Origin: an uncultured Collinsella sp.
GTDB lineage: Bacteria > Actinomycetota > Coriobacteriia > Coriobacteriales > Coriobacteriaceae
Direction: 5' to 3'
Assembly (NCBI GenBank): GCA_958424475.1
Contig: CATZTY010000069.1
Span: forward strand, 1-5,966
DNA length: 5,966 bases
Position numbers and translations under genes: made by a program. Below the pieces are notes generated by a model. The model did not search any database. It was not told the DNA's origin and worked only from the letters and a program-made list of their open reading frames with translations. Below are positions 1 through 5,486 of the stretch, piece by piece. Position 1 is the first letter of the stretch; each line of letters opens with the position of its first letter.

Positions 1-772
1 GAATGAGCCAGGTAAGCTCCAGGTTGCCCACCTCGGCGGACTCGAACCTCGGCATACCCATGCCGCCGCCCACAAGCTGGCCAAGCAGCAGGTAGGTGCC
101 CAGACCGCCGGCAATCGCAATGCCGTAGACCACGGTCTTTTGCGCCTTGGGCAGCTTGATGGTGACCTCGTCGGACACGGACTCATCGTCGGCGTCTTCG
201 CCTTGGCCGTCGGCGCTACCAGCGAGCGGTGCCACAAAACCAAAGACGGGCGCGGTAAAGAGCGCCGTCAGGGCAGCCTGGGTGCCCAGCAGCGTAAGCT
301 CCCTAAACTCGGCGCCAAAGCGACGCATGCGGTCGCCGACCCAGCTGCACAGACCAGCGATAACGCCGGTCAGGCCGGCCTCCGGTCCAATGCTTCCGCC
401 AAACAGCAGCGGCAGCAATGCCGCGAGCGAAAGCTTGCCCAGGTTGTCGTACGGATAGCGCCCGTCTTGCTTAACCTTCGCCATCACCTGGTTGAGGTCA
501 TCGGTCTTGGTGCCTGTCATCTTTTCGTACAGACCGATTAACAGGCCGCCCAGCAGGCAGATAAAAAACGGGTACGGCAGAAAGCCAAACGGGCCGCTGG
601 CAAGCTCGGGCGAAGCGACGCCCAGCGCGTGCGGAATCTCGGTCCATAGATAGTCGATACCGTGCTCCATCGCAAAAAAGAACAGCCAGACCGCAGCACC
701 TGCGAGTGCACCGGTCACGGCAACGCTGACCAAAAACAGCGCGCGGTTTGTGGGTTTGGCAAGGTTATCCAT
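1..772 (-). CDS. ClC-family chloride channel/transporter, N-terminal part (cut by left edge)
   Basis: This is probably a membrane protein moving chloride, either as a channel or as a Cl-/H+ antiporter of the voltage_CLC family. It starts at ATG 772-770, with a strong GGGAGGA ribosome site (777-783) five bases upstream. The frame stays open for 257 codons to the window edge, so the C-terminus is missing. Seen in the translation: a hydrophobic helix at residues 11-34, another at 62-82, then GGSIGPEAGL at 125-134. That motif resembles the ClC helix-F signature, and E131 falls where the family's gating glutamate lies. TAPVFGFVAPL at 173-183 resembles the family's NAPLAG segment. A further hydrophobic, glycine-rich stretch is at 214-240. 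An acidic segment at 186-203, rich in Asp, Glu and Ser, interrupts the hydrophobic pattern and probably forms a soluble loop. Family assignment is fairly secure; ion selectivity and channel versus antiporter cannot be decided here. Confidence 0.85.
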   Translation of the reverse strand, partial: MDNLAKPTNRALFLVSVAVTGALAGAAVWLFFFAMEHGIDYLWTEIPHALGVASPELASGPFGFLPYPFFICLLGGLLIGLYEKMTGTKTDDLNQVMAKVKQDGRYPYDNLGKLSLAALLPLLFGGSIGPEAGLTGVIAGLCSWVGDRMRRFGAEFRELTLLGTQAALTALFTAPVFGFVAPLAGSADGQGEDADDESVSDEVTIKLPKAQKTVVYGIAIAGGLGTYLLLGQLVGGGMGMPRFESAEVGNLELTWLI

Positions 773-811
773 CGGGTCCTCCCGCGGTTAAAGTCGACAT
801 AGATACGTTTT

Positions 812-840
812 ATTGTAGAGCGAGCGTTGCTCGAACGAGC
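812..840 (-). promoter_or_regulatory. Candidate promoter and overlapping inverted repeats upstream of the ClC gene
   Basis: Read on the minus strand, TACAAT (817-812) matches the -10 consensus at five of six positions and lies about 40 bases before the ClC start codon. No good -35 is seen at standard spacing; TTGGCT lies 20 bases upstream, which is too far to be ideal. Just upstream of the -10, the plus strand reads GAGC-GTT-GCTC-GAAC-GAGC (822-840). This gives two overlapping inverted repeats that share the central GCTC, and a further GAGC directly precedes them (818-821). Such symmetry next to a -10 is compatible with an operator. That role is inferred, and no regulator is known. Confidence 0.4.
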
Positions 841-897
841 CAACCATCTGCGCCGCAAACGGCACCATTGGGAGTCATGGTGGGGCAGGCTCAAGAC

Positions 898-1431
898 TTA
901 TCCGTTGATAATCGAGGCAATCTCGCGCAAATCGTCGGCAAAGTAGATGCCGTGCTGGCGCCTCGGGCTCGAAAGCCCTTTATCAATCATGTGCCCGAGC
1001 AGCGCCTTGAGGTCGTTGTAGTAACCGTCCAGGTTATACAGGATGCACGGAGCACTCAGGTGTCCCAACGACACCGCGGACATGACCTCGGCAATCTCCT
1101 CGAGCGTGCCCGTACCGCCCGGAAATGCGATGAACGCATCGCCGAGCTCAATCATCTTGGCCTTGCGCTCCGCCATATCGCTCGTCACGATAAGGTCGTT
1201 GATACCGTCATGTTGAAACTCGGCCTCGATAAAAAAGCTCGGCTCAACACCCGTCACGTGTCCACCCGCCTCGAGCACGCTATCGGCGAGCGCACCCATC
1301 AGCCCCGATTTGGACCCGCCGTATACCAGCGCGTGCCCGTTGGCGCCAATCCAGTTGCCCAGCTCCTGCACCGCGGGCAGAAACGCCGGATCATTGCCGG
1401 CACTGGCACCCAGATACACGGTGATATTCAT
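898..1431 (-). CDS. LOG/TIGR00730-family Rossmann-fold phosphoribohydrolase
   Basis: This 177-aa soluble protein belongs to the LOG (Lonely Guy, lysine-decarboxylase-like) family. Characterised members hydrolyse the N-glycosidic bond of nucleoside 5'-monophosphates, in plants cytokinin riboside monophosphates, releasing base and ribose 5-phosphate. Seen in the sequence: an N-terminal Rossmann start (ITVYLGAS, 3-10), a nucleotide-binding loop YGGSKSGLMG (37-46), the M-x-x-R-K segment (86-90, with R89 and K90), and the diagnostic PGGTGTLEE (104-112) whose final glutamate, E112, is catalytic in the family. The loop reads YGGS where many homologues have YGGG. Length is normal for a stand-alone LOG. 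A GGGGGA ribosome site (complement of 1438-1443) supports the ATG at 1431. It follows the potassium channel gene by 36 bases and could share its transcript. In a gut bacterium the natural substrate is unknown; cytokinin production should not be assumed. Confidence 0.92.
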   Translation of the reverse strand: MNITVYLGASAGNDPAFLPAVQELGNWIGANGHALVYGGSKSGLMGALADSVLEAGGHVTGVEPSFFIEAEFQHDGINDLIVTSDMAERKAKMIELGDAFIAFPGGTGTLEEIAEVMSAVSLGHLSAPCILYNLDGYYNDLKALLGHMIDKGLSSPRRQHGIYFADDLREIASIING

Positions 1432-1467
1432 ATTTGGTCCCCCTTGTTGTGGCGCACGACGTTCGTC

Positions 1468-1893
1468 TTAGCGCTGGCGTCGACGATACTCGCGCACGCG
1501 ACGCGAAAGATCGGCAAGCTCGTCGCGATCGAGCTCTTCCAAATGCTCCAGATCATCCATAAAGCGCGCCATGGTGTCCTTTTGACGCAGCTTGATAAGC
1601 GTATTGCAGTAGTTCACCGCCACGCCCGTGAGCATGGCGATGTAGAAGATGCTGATGACGCTCAGAATGACGGTAATGGCGCGGGCAACCGGTGTCTCGG
1701 CAGGAATGTCACCAAAGCCGATGGTCGAGACCGTCTCAAAGCTAAACCAGAGACCGTCGCCAAACGTAAGGGACGTGGGTTCGGACAGCCAGACGGCAGT
1801 CGAGCACAGCAGGTAAAAGATTAGAAACAGGCCCGTGATGCGCGCAAAGCCAGCCTGTCGCAGCACATCGGCAAGCGTCCTCAACTTGTTCAT
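1468..1893 (-). CDS. Two-helix potassium-type ion channel
   Basis: This 141-aa membrane protein has the minimal pore-loop channel plan (Ion_trans_2 type), expected to assemble as a tetramer and conduct K+ through the cytoplasmic membrane. The first membrane helix is at residues 19-37, the pore helix at about 47-56, the selectivity filter TIGFGD at 57-62 (a variant of TVGYGD), and the second helix at about 69-93. The charged C-terminal tail (97-141), rich in Glu, Asp, Arg and Leu, may form a short coiled coil. There is no RCK/TrkA-N or cyclic-nucleotide domain, so no ligand-gating module is visible. An in-frame ATG 17 codons upstream (1944) is possible, but it would add residues overlapping the edge region of the palindrome. 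The ATG at 1893 is preferred because AAGGGG lies six bases before it and the protein then starts just ahead of the first helix. K+ selectivity is inferred from the filter. Confidence 0.85.
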   Translation of the reverse strand: MNKLRTLADVLRQAGFARITGLFLIFYLLCSTAVWLSEPTSLTFGDGLWFSFETVSTIGFGDIPAETPVARAITVILSVISIFYIAMLTGVAVNYCNTLIKLRQKDTMARFMDDLEHLEELDRDELADLSRRVREYRRRQR

Positions 1894-1946
1894 CGCGACC
1901 CCTTTTCCCAGACGCCCAATCTCGTTCGCTCGGTATTGTCCCACAA

Positions 1947-2004
1947 CCGGCAGTTAGGGACGTTCCTTTTGTGCCGGCAGAAAGGGACTGTCCCCAACTG
2001 CCGG
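1947..2004. repeat. 58-base imperfect palindrome, REP/BIME-like intergenic element
   Basis: The element begins CCGGCAGTT (1947-1955) and ends with its exact complement AACTGCCGG (1996-2004). Folding at the self-complementary centre TGCCGGCA (1972-1979) gives two 29-base half-sites that match at 24 positions. Within each half is a smaller near-palindrome: AGGGACGTTCCT on the left and AGGGACTGTCCC on the right. It lies between divergent genes, not after a gene end, and has no U-tract, so it is unlikely to be a transcription terminator. The organisation resembles REP/BIME elements that are moved by RAYT (REP-associated tyrosine) transposases. That is an inference, because only one copy is visible and no transposase lies in the window. 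Confidence 0.7.
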
Positions 2005-2023
2005 GCGGGAGCGTTTAGCGGTA

Positions 2024-2045
2024 CAGCTGCCGACTGGGCAGGCTG
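2024..2045 (+). other. Small hairpin upstream of the hybrid kinase
   Basis: CAGCTGCC (2024-2031) can pair with GGCA-G-GCTG (2037-2045). This leaves loop GACTG and one bulged G at 2041. The hairpin sits just after the 58-base palindrome and about 46 bases before the kinase start codon. It could be a protein-binding site, a leader RNA structure if transcription starts upstream, or chance. No run of U follows, so it is not a standard terminator. Confidence 0.3.
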
Positions 2046-2048
2046 AGC

Positions 2049-2057
2049 TGGTATCCT
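2049..2057 (+). promoter_or_regulatory. Weak extended -10 candidate for the hybrid kinase
   Basis: TGGTATCCT (2049-2057) fits an extended -10 pattern (TGn followed by TATCCT, four of six matches to TATAAT). It would place the transcript start near 2064, about 28 bases before the GTG start. The hexamer at normal -35 spacing (GCCGAC) is poor, so this is only a candidate. Confidence 0.22.
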
Positions 2058-2081
2058 TATGCGGTAATGTCTCGATTCGTT

Positions 2082-2085
2082 AGGA
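2082..2085 (+). promoter_or_regulatory. Ribosome binding site that selects the GTG start of the kinase
   Basis: AGGA (2082-2085) stands six bases before GTG 2092 but directly abuts the in-frame TTG at 2086. The spacing therefore favours GTG at 2092. An in-frame TAA at 2065 closes the frame upstream, so no earlier start is available other than these two. An out-of-frame ATG (2090) overlaps the GTG and is followed at once by TGA. Confidence 0.55.
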
Positions 2086-2091
2086 TTGCAT

Positions 2092-4896
2092 GTGAGAGCT
2101 GCCGTTGTCCTTCGTTCAGTTATATATCGCACCCTGGCCGTCGCGCTTGCCGCGCTTGCCGTACTGAGCACCATCATGCCCGCCCCCGCCTTTGCCGCCG
2201 ACTCCGATCAGTCAGTCAAGACGGTCCGCGTTGGTTGGCTCGTCAACAACGAGGGCTTCCAGGACGGCACCCCCGGCGAGCGTCTCTCGGGATGGGGTTA
2301 CGAGTACCTCCAGACCCTGTCGTACTACACGCCCGGCTGGCGGTACGAATACGTCTCCGGCACCTTCACCGAGCTTATGGACATGCTCGAGGCAGGCGAG
2401 ATCGACCTCATGCCCAACATCTCCTACTCCGAGGAACGCGCCCAAAAGCTGCTCTTTTCCTCGAACCCCGAGGGCACCGAGCGCTACTACATCTACGCCA
2501 AGCCCGATCGCGACGATCTGGCCAAGGGTGACCCCCAAGCGCTCCAAGGCCTCACCATCGGCTACAACCCCGACGTTATGCAAACCTTCGTTGGCCAGCA
2601 GTGGCTCACCAACGAAGGAATCACCTGCACATACAGGGAGTATGACGGAGGCTCCGTTCTCTTTGACGCGCTCGCAAACGACGAAGTCGATGCCGTCATC
2701 ATGAACGACACCATTTCCTCGCCCGATGCCTCCCCCATGTTCTACGTTGGCTCGAGTGACTACTATTTTGCCGTCCCCAAAAGCCGCCCCGACCTGATGA
2801 ACGACATCAATGCCGCCATGACGTCAATCGCCCGCGTCAACCCACGCTATATCGACGAAGTCAAATCTCACTACTCGGCCCAAAACAGCGGTTCATCATC
2901 GCTCAACGGCCCCGAACGTTCCTGGCTCAAGGCGAACAACAACACCATCACGCTCGGCTACATTACGGGCAAACTCCCCTACTGCAACGAAGACGAAGGC
3001 AGCAAAATAGAAGGCTCGCTCGCATCGCTTGCGACGACGCTGCACGATAAATTTGGCATTACGGTCAAAACCGTCGCCTTTGATAGCTACAAGATGATGT
3101 CAAAGGCCCTGTCAAAGGAAAGCATAGACGTTGCGCTGCCGGTATACCGAGATTACTGGTTTGCCGAGCAAACAGGCGTTGTGCAGTCGATATCGTTGGG
3201 GACCATATCCCTCACCGCCATCCACACCGGCAGCAACCTAAACAAAGACCTTCAGAACATCGCCTGTACCAAATCATCGTTTGTCAACAAAAATGCACTT
3301 GAAAGTCTGTTCCCCACAGCGACCGTAACCGAATACCAATCCGACGATGAAGCGTTCGACGCCCTCAGGAAGGGAACGGCGCACTGCATCGTCGCTCCTA
3401 GTTCACGCGTAAAAACCATCGGTGACCGTTACGATCTCGAGGACTGCGAGACGACCGAGCTCCCTGACACCTGTGAGCTCTCGTGCTGGATTTCGCGCGG
3501 AAAACCCGAGCTGTTGGGAATCATCAACAAGGGCATCATCAATGCCGGAGAATCGCTCTCCGCAAGCAATTTCTCCTCCACGTCGTACACGGCCCAGGAA
3601 TCCAACACGCTTCAATTCCTTTATCGCAACCGCACCGCCATTGCAGCTACCCTCATCGGTATGTTGTCGGTCGGCATCGTCCTGCTCATCTGGGCGCTCG
3701 TACGCGCTCGAACCGAGCGCAAAAAAGCCGATGCCGCCAACGCCGCCAAGACGGCATTCCTCACGCGCATGAGCCACGACATCCGTACGCCGCTCAACGG
3801 TATCCTGGGCCTTATCGAGATCGAGGAATTGAAGGAAGGCGATATCCAGGTCGCCCGCGAGAGCCGTGCCAAGGCGCGCGTTGCCGCCAATCACCTGCTC
3901 TCGCTGATCAACGACATCCTCGAGATGGGCAAAATCGAAGACCGCAAGCTAACACTGGAGCATGCGCCTTTTAACCTCAAAGAGCTCTGTGACGATACGC
4001 TAGTGCTGTGCAAGCTCCGCGCGTCCAGTAACGGCATCACAATGCAGGACAATAGTCTGCCGTACGCCACGGGGCCATACATGATCGGCAGTCCCACCCA
4101 TATCCGACAGATCATGATCAACCTGTTAGACAACAGCATTAAGTACAACAAGCACGGCGGCTCCGTCACCTTTAGCTCAAAGACCAAGCCACTCGATAAC
4201 GGGCGCGCGCTCTTTTGCTTTAGCGTTTCGGATACCGGCATTGGCATGGCTCCCGAATTTTTAAAGCATATCTATGAGCCGTTTGCCCAAGAAGGTGACG
4301 ATGCGCGCAGCAAGTTCCAAGGAACCGGCATGGGCATGCCAATCGTCAAGTCGCTTATTGAACTGATGGGCGGCACCATCGAAGTCACCAGCGAACTCCA
4401 TGTGGGCACCACGTTCTACGTGGAAATTCCGCTCGATATCGACAAGAACCCCCGGGCGCGGACGGATACGGTCGAGAGGGCGCTCGACTGCTCACTCGCC
4501 GACATGAACGTGCTGCTCGCCGAAGACAACGAATTGAATGCCGAGATTGCCCAGACGCTGCTAGAATCCGAGGGCGTCGTGGTCACCCGCGCCGTCAACG
4601 GCAACGAAGTCGTCGATCTGTACCTGTCTCATCCCGCCGGCAGCTTCGATGCGATCCTGATGGACATTATGATGCCGGACATGGACGGCTACGAGGCAAC
4701 CCGCGCGATTCGTCTGAGCGAGAAGGTCGATGCAGCCGATATCCCCATCATCGCGCTCACCGCCAATGCCTTTGCCGAGGACGCCAAGGCGGCACACGAC
4801 GCCGGTATGAACGCCCATCTGTCCAAACCGCTCGACTTTAACAAGCTCAAAAACATACTCGCCCGCATCAAGAAAAACGGATCCGTTTCGCTATAG
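2092..4896 (+). CDS. Hybrid sensor histidine kinase with two extracellular solute-binding domains and a receiver
   Basis: This 934-aa membrane sensor should bind a small solute outside the cell, autophosphorylate and pass the phosphate to its own receiver. The signal peptide is residues 1-35, ending in a typical A-F-A-A site. The first Venus-flytrap domain (SBP_bac_3-like) is at about 44-262, with the family's DLMPNISYSEER segment at 105-116. The second, more divergent one is at about 284-490. The membrane helix spans 516-537. Only about 24 residues separate it from the H-box SHDIRTPLNG, whose phospho-acceptor is H562, leaving no room for HAMP or PAS. The ATPase domain shows the N-box (N677 and N681), DTGIGM (714-719) and GTGMGMPIV (744-752). 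The receiver has the acidic E811/D812, phospho-acceptor D858, T890 and K912. The protein ends 22 residues later, so the Hpt domain found in BvgS and EvgS is absent. Architecture resembles BvgS-type kinases. The ligand is unknown; amino acids are a common choice for this fold. Seven cysteines lie in the extracellular part. Confidence 0.93.
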   Translation: MRAAVVLRSVIYRTLAVALAALAVLSTIMPAPAFAADSDQSVKTVRVGWLVNNEGFQDGTPGERLSGWGYEYLQTLSYYTPGWRYEYVSGTFTELMDMLEAGEIDLMPNISYSEERAQKLLFSSNPEGTERYYIYAKPDRDDLAKGDPQALQGLTIGYNPDVMQTFVGQQWLTNEGITCTYREYDGGSVLFDALANDEVDAVIMNDTISSPDASPMFYVGSSDYYFAVPKSRPDLMNDINAAMTSIARVNPRYIDEVKSHYSAQNSGSSSLNGPERSWLKANNNTITLGYITGKLPYCNEDEGSKIEGSLASLATTLHDKFGITVKTVAFDSYKMMSKALSKESIDVALPVYRDYWFAEQTGVVQSISLGTISLTAIHTGSNLNKDLQNIACTKSSFVNKNALESLFPTATVTEYQSDDEAFDALRKGTAHCIVAPSSRVKTIGDRYDLEDCETTELPDTCELSCWISRGKPELLGIINKGIINAGESLSASNFSSTSYTAQESNTLQFLYRNRTAIAATLIGMLSVGIVLLIWALVRARTERKKADAANAAKTAFLTRMSHDIRTPLNGILGLIEIEELKEGDIQVARESRAKARVAANHLLSLINDILEMGKIEDRKLTLEHAPFNLKELCDDTLVLCKLRASSNGITMQDNSLPYATGPYMIGSPTHIRQIMINLLDNSIKYNKHGGSVTFSSKTKPLDNGRALFCFSVSDTGIGMAPEFLKHIYEPFAQEGDDARSKFQGTGMGMPIVKSLIELMGGTIEVTSELHVGTTFYVEIPLDIDKNPRARTDTVERALDCSLADMNVLLAEDNELNAEIAQTLLESEGVVVTRAVNGNEVVDLYLSHPAGSFDAILMDIMMPDMDGYEATRAIRLSEKVDAADIPIIALTANAFAEDAKAAHDAGMNAHLSKPLDFNKLKNILARIKKNGSVSL

Positions 4897-4937
4897 TTTG
4901 TGCTCAACAACCATGCCCAGTAGAAAGGAAGCCAACG

Positions 4938-5417
4938 ATGTTTAGGCCCTTACGTCGAAAGAAACGCGCCATCACTGACGAGGAAGCGCGCGAACTGCTC
5001 GCTACCTGCAAGCGCGGCGTCTTTGCCGTCAACGGCGACGATGGCTACCCGTACGCCATTCCCGTCAACTACTTCTTTGACACCGAGCACGACAAGATTT
5101 ATTTCCATGGCGCCAAGGCTGGCCACAAGGTCGATTCACTCAAGCGCGATGACAAGGTCTGCTTTACCGTTTACGGCAACGAGTGGTACAAGGACGGTGA
5201 CTGGGCTCCCTACGTTATGAGCACCGTGGTCTTTGGCCGCTGTCGCTTGGCGAATGACACTCCCGCGTTTATCGAAGACAAAGTCCGCCAGCTCGCCCTT
5301 AAGTACTACCCTTCCGCCGAGGAAGTCGAAGAGGAAATCGCCAAAGACATCAAGGGCGTCCAGCTCTACGAGATTACGATTGAGCATCTCTGCGGTAAGC
5401 AGATTCAGGAAAAGTAA
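4938..5417 (+). CDS. Pyridoxamine 5'-phosphate oxidase family (NimA-like) flavoprotein
   Basis: This 159-aa soluble protein has the split-barrel flavin-binding fold of the PNPOx-related group that includes the nitroimidazole-resistance protein NimA. Seen in the sequence: a basic N-terminus (residues 3-10), a helix leading to GVFAVNGDDGYPYAIPVNY (27-45), then IYFHGAKAGHKVDSL (54-68) followed by KVCFTVYG (73-80). This order of motifs is characteristic of the NimA-like family, where the conserved region around H57 to K64 lies near the flavin. Length is typical for the family. The ATG at 4938 has an AAAGGAAG ribosome site (4925-4932) five bases upstream. It begins 41 bases after the kinase stop with no terminator between, so cotranscription is plausible. 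Family membership alone does not show drug resistance. Most chromosomal relatives are uncharacterised and may reduce or bind other substrates, with FMN or another cofactor. Confidence 0.85.
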   Translation: MFRPLRRKKRAITDEEARELLATCKRGVFAVNGDDGYPYAIPVNYFFDTEHDKIYFHGAKAGHKVDSLKRDDKVCFTVYGNEWYKDGDWAPYVMSTVVFGRCRLANDTPAFIEDKVRQLALKYYPSAEEVEEEIAKDIKGVQLYEITIEHLCGKQIQEK

Positions 5418-5444
5418 GCCCCTCAGCAGGTCTCATCAATAGCA

Positions 5445-5484
5445 ATATGGCCCGGTTCCGACCCACCTTGGAACCGGGCCATAT
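5445..5484. terminator. Bidirectional stem-loop terminator between convergent genes
   Basis: ATATGGCCCGGTTCC (5445-5459) and GGAACCGGGCCATAT (5470-5484) form a perfect 15-bp stem with a 10-base loop. It lies between the stop of the flavoprotein gene (5417) and the stop of the opposing kinase (5489-5487), two bases from the latter. The position fits a shared factor-independent terminator. The U-tract is weak on both strands: GCTTAT follows on the plus strand and TGCTATTG on the minus strand. The A/T-rich stem base partly supplies the A and U runs. The long GC-rich stem still makes termination the likeliest role. Confidence 0.75.
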
Positions 5485-5486
5485 GC

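Noticed and set aside
140..541. Plus-strand open frames of 133 and 103 codons at the left end
   Set aside because: They are antisense to the continuous ClC reading frame, which has membrane helices and family motifs. Their translations look like low-complexity shadows.
863..882. Hairpin CACCAT/ATGGTG after the LOG gene as a terminator
   Set aside because: The stem is only six base pairs with an eight-base loop and no U-tract follows, so it is too weak to call.
748..1824. Long open frame on the plus strand (358 codons)
   Set aside because: It runs antisense across the ClC start, the LOG gene and most of the channel gene. Both of the latter have clear family motifs on the minus strand, and the antisense translation shows no recognisable domain.
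1947..2004. Reading the 58-base palindrome as a transcription terminator
   Set aside because: It lies between two divergent gene starts, so no visible gene ends there, and it lacks a U-tract on either strand.
1890..2177. Minus-strand open frame of 95 codons over the divergent intergenic region
   Set aside because: It runs through the palindrome and into the kinase signal-peptide region in antisense, has no convincing ribosome site, and its product resembles nothing known.
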